Source: J005 sp964613235 (GTDB taxonomy: Bacteria > Pseudomonadota > Zetaproteobacteria > Mariprofundales > Mariprofundaceae). Taken from it: 19,146 nucleotides of DNA. Position numbers and translations under genes: made by a program. The stretch spans positions 1-19,146 of the forward strand of contig CAZTGM010000035.1 in the NCBI GenBank assembly GCA_964613235.1, read 5' to 3'. This document shows, piece after piece, positions 1 to 6,790 of the stretch. The number at the start of each line of letters is the position of its first letter. Position 1 is the stretch's first letter. The notes under the pieces were generated by a model. That model was given only the letters and a program-made list of their open reading frames with translations, ran no database searches and was not told the origin of the DNA.

Positions 1-2
1 TA

Positions 3-353
3 TTATATATAGCGCTCGATGATTTCCGACAATGTGCAACCTTCCCTGGCTGCGCGTTGCGATAATCTGGCCCATGCCGCAGGTGTCAGGTTGACTGTTT
101 TCATTGGCGAAGTGTTTCGCCTGCGCGCGGCGCGGATGGCATTTTTCAGCTTTTGCCACTGCCGGTGATGCAGATGTTGTTCGCACCATTGATTCAATGC
201 AGCTGCATCCTGGGTCGGTAATTGCTGCAGTTGCTCATAAGCGTTAAAGCTGTGTGCTTCGCCCAGCCAGGTTGGATCATTCATCTTGTGCATCAGCCAG
301 CGCCATGCATGGTTGCTGTCTTCCGCTCGTATCGTGTAACGTGCTCTGCCCAT
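3..353 (-). CDS. matP: MatP-like macrodomain Ter protein, short form
   Basis: 116-residue protein ending in TAA at 3-5. From memory it aligns with E. coli MatP along its length. Residues 53-79 (LNQWCEQHL, then KLKNAIRAARRR) match the MatP helical-bundle stretch VNGWIDKHM...MKQTIRARRKR. Residues 85-116 (KTVNLTPAAWARLSQRA...TLSEIIERYI) match its ribbon-helix-helix domain KKSIDLEFIVWQRLAGLA...TLSETIVQLI. MatP is a dimeric DNA-binding protein that marks the chromosome terminus by binding matS. The assignment is strengthened by a perfect matS site 10 bp upstream of the ATG. The protein stops where E. coli MatP (150 aa) continues into a C-terminal coiled coil for tetramerisation and ZapB contact, so that part is missing. 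There is no Shine-Dalgarno sequence, and an in-frame TGA lies within the palindrome, so no upstream start is possible. The stop lies two bases from the window edge in an AT run; a frameshift there cannot be excluded. Confidence 0.8.
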   Translation of the reverse strand: MGRARYTIRAEDSNHAWRWLMHKMNDPTWLGEAHSFNAYEQLQQLPTQDAAALNQWCEQHLHHRQWQKLKNAIRAARRRNTSPMKTVNLTPAAWARLSQRAAREGCTLSEIIERYI

Positions 354-356
354 GGG

Positions 357-381
357 ATAAACGTGACGGCGTCACGTTTAT
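357..381. promoter_or_regulatory. matS: matS site within a 25-bp palindrome
   Basis: Positions 357-381 form a perfect palindrome with 12-base arms (ATAAACGTGACG at 357-368, CGTCACGTTTAT at 370-381) around a single central G at 369. The core at 363-375, GTGACGGCGTCAC, satisfies all 13 positions of the published matS consensus GTGACRNYGTCAC. It lies between the thiD stop (385) and the matP-like ATG (353). It could also fold as an RNA hairpin after thiD, but no U-run follows in the minus direction, so a protein-binding site is the better reading. I found no other matS match by scanning GTGAC occurrences. Confidence 0.85.
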
Positions 382-405
382 ATGTCAATCCGCCTGCTCT
401 TGTAA
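377..405 (-). promoter_or_regulatory. Candidate sigma-70 promoter for the matP-like gene
   Basis: Reading the minus strand, a -10 like element TATAAA (377-382) sits 17 bases after TTACAA (400-405, a weak -35). The predicted transcript would begin near 370, inside the matS core, leaving a leader of about 17 bases without a ribosome-binding site. The element overlaps the last codons of thiD. Predicted by eye; the -35 is poor. Confidence 0.35.
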
Positions 406-1131
406 CCATGCAGCAAGAAAGTTTTCAGCCCTACCAACGGCTTTTGTAAGCACATGCCCTTGCGCCAGTTCCGCTGCAATGGCGGCCGCCAGTCGACAAC
501 CCGTGCCATGCCCCTGTCTGTCATCCAGCGCCAATCTGGGGTGTGCGAAACGATGCGTTTCGCCATCGGGCGTGCGCAACCGGTCCTCGATCATTTCGCC
601 TTCATCATGTCCGCCTTTGAGTAATATCGCACCCGGCCATGATTGTGCCAGCACATTCAGCAAGTCTTCGGCAGACAGGGAAGCATCGCCGGCAAACAGG
701 CGGGCTTCCTCGAGATTGGGCGTCACCAGTGTAGACTTTTCAATCAGCATGGAAAGCAATGCCTGCTCGCTTCCCCGTTCCAGCAGTCGTTGCCCGGAAC
801 TGGAGACCATGACCGGATCGACAACCAGCAGTCGCCCTGCATGATATACATCCAGCATGCCCGATAGCAGCGCAATATGCTCAGCATCGCTCAGCATGCC
901 CGTTTTGACCACGGCCACATCGAAATAATCGAATACGGCATGCAATTCCGCTTCCATTTGCGCCAGCGATACCGGCTCAATGCGTAATACGGCGTACGGA
1001 TTCTGTGCCGTTAATGCAGTAATGGCCGAGCAGCCATGGCAGCCTAGCCGATCAAATACCTTCAGGTCGGCCTGAATGCCTGCTCCGCCTCCACTGTCGG
1101 AGCCACCGATGGTCAGGCATACCGGGCGCAT
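385..1131 (-). CDS. thiD: Hydroxymethylpyrimidine/phosphomethylpyrimidine kinase ThiD
   Basis: 248 residues, close to the usual ThiD length. ThiD phosphorylates hydroxymethylpyrimidine and then its monophosphate to the pyrophosphate that ThiE uses in thiamine synthesis. Visible ribokinase-fold motifs are GGSDSGGGAGIQADLK at about 9-24, VVDPVMVSSSG at about 103-113, LKGGH near 190, and the C-terminal anion-hole motif GHGTGC ending at residue 212. The ATG at 1129-1131 shares one base with the thiE stop (TAATG), which indicates translational coupling. It is the last gene of the queG-gph-thiE-thiD cluster. The substrate-binding and catalytic motifs look intact. Confidence 0.93.
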   Translation of the reverse strand: MRPVCLTIGGSDSGGGAGIQADLKVFDRLGCHGCSAITALTAQNPYAVLRIEPVSLAQMEAELHAVFDYFDVAVVKTGMLSDAEHIALLSGMLDVYHAGRLLVVDPVMVSSSGQRLLERGSEQALLSMLIEKSTLVTPNLEEARLFAGDASLSAEDLLNVLAQSWPGAILLKGGHDEGEMIEDRLRTPDGETHRFAHPRLALDDRQGHGTGCRLAAAIAAELAQGHVLTKAVGRAENFLAAWLQEQAD

Positions 1132-1760
1132 TAGTGCTGCTGCCAGCAGGCAACCATGTGTCTGGCCATAGTTTCAATATCATCGGCTGCAAACAGACCG
1201 GAAATCACAGCTGCGCAATCCGCGCCTGCAGCCTTGATATCCGGCAAGCGTTCCAGCGTAATGCCGCCGATTGCACAAATCGTTGATGCGGGAAACATCT
1301 GCCTAGCCTTGATTAGTCGCGGCAGGCCAATGGGCGGTACCTCGGGCTTGGAACGAGTTGGCCAGATGGCGCCGAACGATACATAGTCCGCGCCTTCAGC
1401 TAGCACATGCTTCGCAAATGCCGCATCGGCGCGGCAGGTGATACCGACGATAAGTTGTTTTCCTTCGGTTTCGCTGCGCAATCGAGTCAGGTTCATGACA
1501 TCGTTGCGACCAAAATGAACGCCATCGGCCTCGCATTCCAAGGCCAGTTGCAGGGAATCATTGATGATCAATGTAGCGCCATATTGTGCGGACAGTTCGC
1601 GCAAGGCGCGTGCATGTTTCAGCGCCTTTTTGAACCCTGCTTTCTTGTTGCGGTATTGCAGTATGCGAACACCACCTTTTAATGCGGCTTCCGCCTTTTC
1701 AAGCAGTAATGTCTGATCCGGCTCACCGGGTAAAATACCGTAAATTCCCTGTAAAGGCAT
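1131..1760 (-). CDS. thiE: Thiamine-phosphate synthase ThiE
   Basis: 209-residue TIM-barrel enzyme that joins the pyrimidine pyrophosphate from ThiD to thiazole phosphate, giving thiamine phosphate. Diagnostic motifs are QYRNK (35-39), IIND (65-68), DGVHFG (79-84), a YVSFGAIWPTRSK segment in the second half, and CAIGGI further on for phosphate binding. The ATG at 1758-1760 is preceded by GAGGA about 11 bases upstream, inside the end of gph. It starts six bases after the gph stop and overlaps thiD by one base, so the three genes are probably co-transcribed. Confidence 0.93.
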   Translation of the reverse strand: MPLQGIYGILPGEPDQTLLLEKAEAALKGGVRILQYRNKKAGFKKALKHARALRELSAQYGATLIINDSLQLALECEADGVHFGRNDVMNLTRLRSETEGKQLIVGITCRADAAFAKHVLAEGADYVSFGAIWPTRSKPEVPPIGLPRLIKARQMFPASTICAIGGITLERLPDIKAAGADCAAVISGLFAADDIETMARHMVACWQQH

Positions 1761-1766
1761 CGATGC

Positions 1767-2429
1767 TTAATCCTCAAGCAGTTGCAGTAGTTCGCTGAAA
1801 TGATGCAGACGAATCACCTGCGTTTCGTATTCCGGCGGCAAGGGTTGATAGCCATGTTCGCAATAGCAGACATGCTGGCAATGGGCGTTCAGTCCTGCCT
1901 CAATGTCAAAGCGCGTATCCCCTACCATGACTGTTTTTTCAGGTGTAACCCCCATAATCCGGCAACATTCGATGAGCATGTCCGGTGCGGGTTTTTTTGC
2001 GAAGCCATCTTCCGGCGACAGTGCATGTGCCAGATACGGTGTCAGCCCTAGCGCATCGAGCACCTGCACACGCGCCTTGGCCGGCTTGGCCGTAACGCAG
2101 GCCATCGGGATGCCCCTATCCTGCAAGCAGTTTAATACGTTCATCACACCCGGGAAAGGTTTGCCGAAATCGGCCGGATGCTGTTCATAGATATCGGCAA
2201 AGGCGTGATACAGCGCCATCGTGTCCGGATCGTCCATCGGCTTGTTCAAGACACTGGCTGCGAGCTTCTGCGCGCCGCCGCCAACATGCGGGCGTGTTTC
2301 ATCCAGTGACAGCCGGAAATCATAGCCCAGTTTCTGCAGCGCACGATTGGCATTGGCCTGGATATCCGGTAATGCGTCCACCAATGTGCCATCCAGATCA
2401 AAAATAAATGCCTCAGGTTTTGTTGTCAT
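1767..2429 (-). CDS. gph: HAD-family phosphoglycolate phosphatase
   Basis: 220 residues with the complete HAD signature: motif I DLDGT at 11-15 (nucleophile D11, acid/base D13), motif II threonine at T113 (CVTAKP), motif III lysine in AKKPAPD around 145, and motif IV VGDTRFD (D171). A helical cap lies between motifs I and II, as in Gph-type C1-capped phosphatases. Gph hydrolyses 2-phosphoglycolate arising from DNA 3'-end repair or Rubisco oxygenation. The ATG overlaps the queG stop by four bases (ATGA), so it is coupled to queG. Position beside thiE/thiD leaves open that it dephosphorylates another metabolite; the HAD class is certain, the exact substrate less so. Confidence 0.85.
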   Translation of the reverse strand: MTTKPEAFIFDLDGTLVDALPDIQANANRALQKLGYDFRLSLDETRPHVGGGAQKLAASVLNKPMDDPDTMALYHAFADIYEQHPADFGKPFPGVMNVLNCLQDRGIPMACVTAKPAKARVQVLDALGLTPYLAHALSPEDGFAKKPAPDMLIECCRIMGVTPEKTVMVGDTRFDIEAGLNAHCQHVCYCEHGYQPLPPEYETQVIRLHHFSELLQLLED

Positions 2430-3568
2430 TTTTTATCCTTTATATCCTGCATGGATAGCAGCATATCTTCATGCACTTTATTATCACTTTCCTGCGCCAT
2501 GGCCTGTTCCAGTACGGGTAAAAGCATGCTCCGTTCCATGTTCAGGCGCGTCAATGCCCAGAAAGCATGGGCGCGTATCAATGGTGCATCGTCCTGCAGC
2601 ACAGTGGTCAAAGGCTCCAGCCAGCGAGCCTCGCCATCATTACCCATGGCGATGCATACATTGCGCAATAATGCTGTCCGCCCCGTGCGCCGGACGGGCG
2701 ATTTGCGGAAGCGTGCGCGAAATGTTGCATCATCCAGCGCCAGCAGACTAGCAAGTTCGGGCCGGATATTCTCCCCTCGCGGGGCAAGGAAATCACTGGC
2801 CGGGGCAGTGGCATGGTGATTCCATGGGCACACCATCTGGCAATCGTCACAGCCGTAAATGCGGTTGCCCATCAACGGACGAAGCTCATGCGCAATAAAA
2901 TCCTTGTATTCAATGGTCAGATAAGAAATACAGCGCCGTGCATCAACGATATAGGGGCTCACAATCGCCTGGGTCGGACAAATATCGATACAGGCTGTGC
3001 AACTGCCGCAATGATTGCTGGCCGGATCATCGGGCGTCAATGCGGCAGTCGTAAACAGTTCACCGAGCAGAAACCATGAGCCCAGGTGGCGGTTGATGGT
3101 TAACGAATGCTTGCCCTGCCAGCCAAGTCCAGCGCGTTCCGCCAGTGCATGCTCCAGTACGGGAGCGGTATCGACATAGATGCGTTGATCATGTCGCCCC
3201 AGCAGCGCATCCAGATTACACGCCAGTGCTTTCAGACGTTTTTTCATAATATCGTGATAATCGTCGCCATGTGCATAGGCGGCGATGACTCCCCTTCCCT
3301 GCGCTGCATTTGCCTCGGCCATCGTATAGCCGGGCGGCGTATAGCGCATGGCTACAGTAATAACGCTCCGCACACCATCGAGCATCGATGCCGGATCCTT
3401 GCGCCGCTGTACGCGCACGGCCTCGCCCATCCAGCCCATCGTGCCGTAGTAGCCATGCTTCAGCCAGTGATTGAAACGTTCGACGAAGCGGCCATCAATT
3501 TCCGGTTGTGTAATATGGCACAGTTCAAAACCATAAGCCTTGGCAAGCCTCCGAATGTCTTCTTTCAT
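2426..3568 (-). CDS. queG: Epoxyqueuosine reductase QueG
   Basis: 380 residues, the usual QueG length. QueG is a cobalamin- and Fe-S-dependent enzyme that reduces epoxyqueuosine to queuosine in the wobble position of certain tRNAs. Two [4Fe-4S] cysteine sets are present: CGSCTACIDICPT (C187, C190, C193, C197), then C213 and CDDCQMVC (C240, C243, C247). The likely catalytic aspartate is D133 in YVDTAPVLE. The C-terminal 100 residues are a helical HEAT-like tRNA-binding region. The ATG is preceded by AGGA about 13 bases upstream. It leads the queG-gph-thiE-thiD cluster, after a 281-bp gap. queF, an earlier step of the same pathway, is elsewhere in the window. Confidence 0.95.
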   Translation of the reverse strand: MKEDIRRLAKAYGFELCHITQPEIDGRFVERFNHWLKHGYYGTMGWMGEAVRVQRRKDPASMLDGVRSVITVAMRYTPPGYTMAEANAAQGRGVIAAYAHGDDYHDIMKKRLKALACNLDALLGRHDQRIYVDTAPVLEHALAERAGLGWQGKHSLTINRHLGSWFLLGELFTTAALTPDDPASNHCGSCTACIDICPTQAIVSPYIVDARRCISYLTIEYKDFIAHELRPLMGNRIYGCDDCQMVCPWNHHATAPASDFLAPRGENIRPELASLLALDDATFRARFRKSPVRRTGRTALLRNVCIAMGNDGEARWLEPLTTVLQDDAPLIRAHAFWALTRLNMERSMLLPVLEQAMAQESDNKVHEDMLLSMQDIKDKK

Positions 3569-3849
3569 TTCAGTCAGCTTCCTGGTGACAATATTTTCGA
3601 TTCCGGGATCATCTTACCAGTCATTGACGCAGGATTTCATTCGGGGCACGGTTTTCTCCATATCCTTGGGATAAGTGAATAATGTCCGTATATGCAGGTA
3701 AAAAACAAGGCGTTTTTTCTTTTTTACACGTTTCTGGCCGCAAGACGATGGGACAATGCTGAAGTGAAATATGATCAGGGTGCTGACCCTGAAACCAATG
3801 CCTTCCTGTTGCTTGCCAGCTACGCGCGAGACGGCGCCTGATGAAGAGC
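3569..3849. other. 281-bp gap between tsaE and queG, no convincing gene
   Basis: A TTG-started minus-strand frame (3621-3863, 80 codons) fills most of this gap but overlaps the end of tsaE and shows no recognisable family pattern, so I do not annotate it. Two inverted repeats are visible: TCAGGGT/ACCCTGA (3775-3781 and 3786-3792, loop GCTG), and an A/T-rich pair AAAAAAC/GTTTTTT (3700-3718). The first may be a weak end point for the thiC-tsaE transcript, although only a poor T-rich stretch follows it. The gap probably also holds the queG promoter; a -10-like TAAGAT appears near 3612-3617 on the minus strand without a clear -35. Confidence 0.5.
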
Positions 3850-4269
3850 TCAGGAAACCTCAATCAGCCGTGTTTCGGGATCATCATCAACACAAACAAG
3901 TGAGATGTGAATTGCATCGGGGGGCAGTAGTTCGGGAGCGCGTTCCGACCATTCGATGAGGCAAATCCATGGTGGCTGCATGTATTCGCGCACACCGATA
4001 GCTTCCAGTTCATCGATGCCTTCCAGACGATACCAGTCCATGTGCGCAAGACAGCATCCCCTGCCCTCGTATTCCTGAATGATGGCGAATGTAGGGCTGG
4101 GCAATGCTTGGTCCCTGACACCCATTGCGCGCATAACAGCGCGCGCAAATACGCTTTTGCCCGCGCCCAGATCACCATGTAATGCGAGCAGGCTTCCTGG
4201 CTTGAGTGTTTCTGAAACTTTTCGGGCTATTTCAATAGTTTCAGCCTCAGAATGAATGTGATACTGCAA
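3850..4269 (-). CDS. tsaE: tRNA threonylcarbamoyladenosine ATPase TsaE
   Basis: 139-residue P-loop protein of the TsaE (YjeE) family. TsaE is the ATPase partner of TsaB-TsaD in forming t6A37 on ANN-decoding tRNAs. Walker A is HGDLGAGKS (31-39). Then come SPTF (58-61), HMDWYRL (76-82) and IEWSER (105-110), all family landmarks. The start is TTG (4267-4269), four bases after the CBS gene stop; no ATG lies before the Walker A motif, and the N-terminal length of about 30 residues before Walker A matches the family. The unusual start and weak SD suggest dependence on translation of the upstream gene. Confidence 0.92.
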   Translation of the reverse strand: MQYHIHSEAETIEIARKVSETLKPGSLLALHGDLGAGKSVFARAVMRAMGVRDQALPSPTFAIIQEYEGRGCCLAHMDWYRLEGIDELEAIGVREYMQPPWICLIEWSERAPELLPPDAIHISLVCVDDDPETRLIEVS

Positions 4270-4273
4270 GGCT

Positions 4274-4735
4274 CTATGTGCGGGCTAGCGCCTTGATAAC
4301 ATCATGTTTGCTGATTAGTCCGACAACCTGCCCGTTTTCCAGTACCGGCAGATGATGGATGGCATGATCGCTCATGACCGTGGCAATTTCGCTCAGTGTC
4401 GCATCGGCTGTAACGGTTTTGACATTCAGCTGCACCAGGTCCTCGGCGGTCATGGCCTGCATACGTTCCAGTTCCTTTTCAAAACGCGCTTCGCCCAGGG
4501 GAATAACCATATCAAATACGGCCATGGCTGTCGGGAGATGCAGATTGCATTGCTGGTCGATCAGATCCGATTCGGTAATCACACCGAACAGGCGCTTGTC
4601 GTCATCGACAACCAACAGACCAGTAATGCTTTTCTCGGCAAAGCGGCGCGCTACATCGGACAATGGCGTATCCATGCCACAAAACGGTGGTTTATCATTC
4701 ATGATATCGCGGGCGAGAACCCTGGATCGTGGCAT
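4274..4735 (-). CDS. Two-CBS-domain protein
   Basis: 153 residues made almost entirely of a CBS pair (Bateman module): first domain from about 8 to 65 (ARDIMNDKPPF...ITGLLVVDDDKRLFGVITESDLI), second at about 92-150 (VKTVTADATLSEIATVMSDHAIHHLPVLENGQVVGLISKHDVI). Such modules bind adenine nucleotides or S-adenosyl compounds and act as sensors; no effector domain is attached. I chose the ATG at 4733-4735 rather than one 33 bases upstream because AAAGGAGG lies six bases before it. It lies between thiC and tsaE, separated from thiC by 39 bp that includes a small hairpin. The partner is unknown. Confidence 0.85.
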   Translation of the reverse strand: MPRSRVLARDIMNDKPPFCGMDTPLSDVARRFAEKSITGLLVVDDDKRLFGVITESDLIDQQCNLHLPTAMAVFDMVIPLGEARFEKELERMQAMTAEDLVQLNVKTVTADATLSEIATVMSDHAIHHLPVLENGQVVGLISKHDVIKALART

Positions 4736-4753
4736 ATCAGCCTCCTTTATCGT

Positions 4754-4770
4754 ACATGCCTGTGGCATGT
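4754..4770 (-). repeat. Hairpin between thiC and the CBS gene
   Basis: Perfect 7-bp inverted repeat ACATGCC/GGCATGT with a three-base loop, directly after the thiC stop and about ten bases before the strong SD of the CBS gene. No U-run follows it on the minus strand, so it is more likely an RNA-processing or stability element than a terminator. Confidence 0.4.
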
Positions 4771-4774
4771 GCCT

Positions 4775-6643
4775 TCATGACTTATGATAAATCTTTGAGC
4801 CGGTTTGTACAAATGTTTCCGCCTGCGCCTTCATGCCTTCCTCGATGGCCTGGCGCGTTTCCAGCCCGTGCTCTTTGGCATATTCGCGCACATCCTGCGT
4901 GATCTTCATGGAGCAGAATTTCGGTCCGCACATCGAACAAAAATGTGCTACCTTGGAGCTTTCCTTGGGCAGCGTTTCGTCGTGAAACGCACGCGCTGTA
5001 TCCGGATCAAGGCTGAGGTTGAACTGATCTTCCCAGCGGAACTCAAAACGGGCTTTGGACAATGCATCATCACGTGCCTGCGCGCCCGGGTGTCCCTTGG
5101 CCAGATCGGCCGCATGGGCGGCGATCTTGTAAGCAATGACCCCGTCTTTTACATCCTTTTTGTTGGGCAGGCCGAGATGTTCTTTCGGCGTCACATAACA
5201 CAGCATCGCACAGCCATACCAGCCGATCTGTGCGGCACCGATGGCACTGGTGATATGATCGTAACCCGGTGCTATATCCGTCGTCAGCGGGCCTAATGTA
5301 TAGAATGGTGCCTCATAGCAATGTTCCAGTTGCTCATCCATATTGGCCTTGATCATCTGCATCGGCACATGCCCCGGCCCTTCAATCATAACCTGTACAT
5401 CATGCTGCCAGGCGATTTGGGTTAGTTCGCCCAGCGTATGCAGTTCGGCAAACTGCGCTTCATCATTGGCATCGGCAATCGCCCCCGGCCTCAAGCCATC
5501 GCCCAGTGAGAAGGACACATCATAAGCCCTCATGATTTCGCAGATATCCTTGAAATGCGTGTAGAGGAAATTCTCCTCATGATGCGCCAGACACCATTTG
5601 GCCATGATCGAGCCGCCGCGCGACACAATGCCGGCCAGACGTTTGGCTGTCAGCGGCACATAGCGCAACAACACGCCGGCATGAATAGTGAAATAATCCA
5701 CCCCCTGTTCGGCCTGCTCAATCAGCGTATCACGGAAAATTTCCCAGGTCAGGTTTTCGGCAATGCCATCCACCTTTTCCAGTGCCTGATAAATCGGCAC
5801 GGTACCGATCGGCACGGCGCTGTTTCTGATGATCCATTCGCGTGTTTCATGGATATTCTTGCCGGTGGAAAGATCCATGATCGTGTCCGCACCCCAGCGC
5901 GTGGCCCAGGTCATCTTCTCCACTTCTTCCTCAATCGACGAGGTCACGGCCGAATTGCCGATGTTGCCATTGATCTTCACCAGGAAGTTGCGACCGATAA
6001 TCATCGGCTCCAGCTCGGGATGATTGATATTGGCCGGAATAATGGCCCGTCCGCAAGCAATTTCACTGCGCACGAATTCCGGCGTAATAACGGGTGGAAT
6101 GGATGCGCCGAAGCTCTGTCCGGGATGCTGACGGGTAATTTCGCGAAGATGTTCGCGGCGCTGGTTCTCACGGATGGCGACAAATTCCATTTCTGGCGTG
6201 ATGATGCCGGCCCGTGCATAATGCATTTGTGTGACATTATGCCCTGGTCTGGCGCGACGCGGCGTGCGCACATGCGCAAAACGCAGGCCGGAGAGCTGTT
6301 CGTTGTCGCGACGCTGGCGACCATAATCGGAACTCAGATCCGACAACAGCTCGGTGTCGTTACGCTCTTCAATCCATGTCTGACGAATCGGCGGCAGACC
6401 GCTGGCCAGATCAACCCGGTGATCGGGGTCGGAATACGGACCCGATGTATCGTAGACCAGCACCGGCGGATTTTCCTCTGCTCCGAACGAGGCATGCGTC
6501 GAAGACAGCGATATTTCCCGCATAGGCACGCGGATATCCGGTCGCGACCCTTCAATATAGACTTTGCGGGAATTTGGGAACGGCTGTCCCACAGAAAGGG
6601 TTTTCGCCGTATCCATATTCGGTGTTTCCGCCTGTGTCGTCAT
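4775..6643 (-). CDS. thiC: Phosphomethylpyrimidine synthase ThiC
   Basis: 622-residue radical-SAM enzyme that rearranges aminoimidazole ribotide to hydroxymethylpyrimidine phosphate, the first committed step of the thiamine pyrimidine branch. The C-terminal cluster motif CSMCGPKFC (CX2CX4C) binds the [4Fe-4S] centre. Highly conserved ThiC blocks are visible, such as GADTIMDLSTG, TIHAGVLLRY, EGPGHVPMQM and LGPLTTDIAPGYDHI. I start at the ATG at 6641-6643 because GGAGG stands just upstream; a longer frame begins nine codons earlier. No TPP riboswitch was recognised upstream, where thiC often has one. It is transcribed away from ygfZ and probably leads the thiC-CBS-tsaE unit. Confidence 0.96.
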   Translation of the reverse strand: MTTQAETPNMDTAKTLSVGQPFPNSRKVYIEGSRPDIRVPMREISLSSTHASFGAEENPPVLVYDTSGPYSDPDHRVDLASGLPPIRQTWIEERNDTELLSDLSSDYGRQRRDNEQLSGLRFAHVRTPRRARPGHNVTQMHYARAGIITPEMEFVAIRENQRREHLREITRQHPGQSFGASIPPVITPEFVRSEIACGRAIIPANINHPELEPMIIGRNFLVKINGNIGNSAVTSSIEEEVEKMTWATRWGADTIMDLSTGKNIHETREWIIRNSAVPIGTVPIYQALEKVDGIAENLTWEIFRDTLIEQAEQGVDYFTIHAGVLLRYVPLTAKRLAGIVSRGGSIMAKWCLAHHEENFLYTHFKDICEIMRAYDVSFSLGDGLRPGAIADANDEAQFAELHTLGELTQIAWQHDVQVMIEGPGHVPMQMIKANMDEQLEHCYEAPFYTLGPLTTDIAPGYDHITSAIGAAQIGWYGCAMLCYVTPKEHLGLPNKKDVKDGVIAYKIAAHAADLAKGHPGAQARDDALSKARFEFRWEDQFNLSLDPDTARAFHDETLPKESSKVAHFCSMCGPKFCSMKITQDVREYAKEHGLETRQAIEEGMKAQAETFVQTGSKIYHKS

Positions 6644-6681
6644 GCTACCTCCAGCTATCATCATGCACATTGAAAGGCGAA

Positions 6682-6710
6682 CTATATCCGAGCGATGTAC
6701 TCGGGTATAG
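6682..6710. promoter_or_regulatory. 29-bp inverted repeat in the thiC-ygfZ divergent region
   Basis: CTATA at 6682-6686 pairs with TATAG at 6706-6710, and CCGAG at 6688-6692 pairs with CTCGG at 6700-6704. One mismatched position separates the two stems and the loop is seven bases. It lies about 40 bases before the thiC ATG. It could be an operator for a dimeric regulator or a hairpin in the thiC leader. The surrounding 147 bp (6644-6790) carry a possible thiC -10 (TATAAA on the minus strand, 6733-6738) but no clear -35, and none of the conserved TPP-riboswitch strings. Confidence 0.5.
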
Positions 6711-6790
6711 AACCTGCGCGAACCCCTTTCTGTTTATAGCTGTTTCGATCCTGCCAGGCGTGGTCATTGAGCGATATCCGGGATAGCTTT

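Noticed and set aside
357..381. The left-edge palindrome as a rho-independent terminator for thiD
   Set aside because: No U-run follows in the direction of thiD transcription and the core is an exact matS site, which explains the symmetry better.
3673..3681. TTATTCACT (minus strand) as a DnaA box
   Set aside because: A single one-mismatch 9-mer away from any other box; expected by chance.
3621..3863. 80-codon minus-strand frame in the tsaE-queG gap
   Set aside because: It opens with TTG inside tsaE, has no SD, shows no family pattern and its composition looks non-coding.
5555..6673. 372-codon plus-strand frame opposite thiC
   Set aside because: It is antisense to a highly conserved enzyme and has no recognisable domain; a codon-bias shadow.
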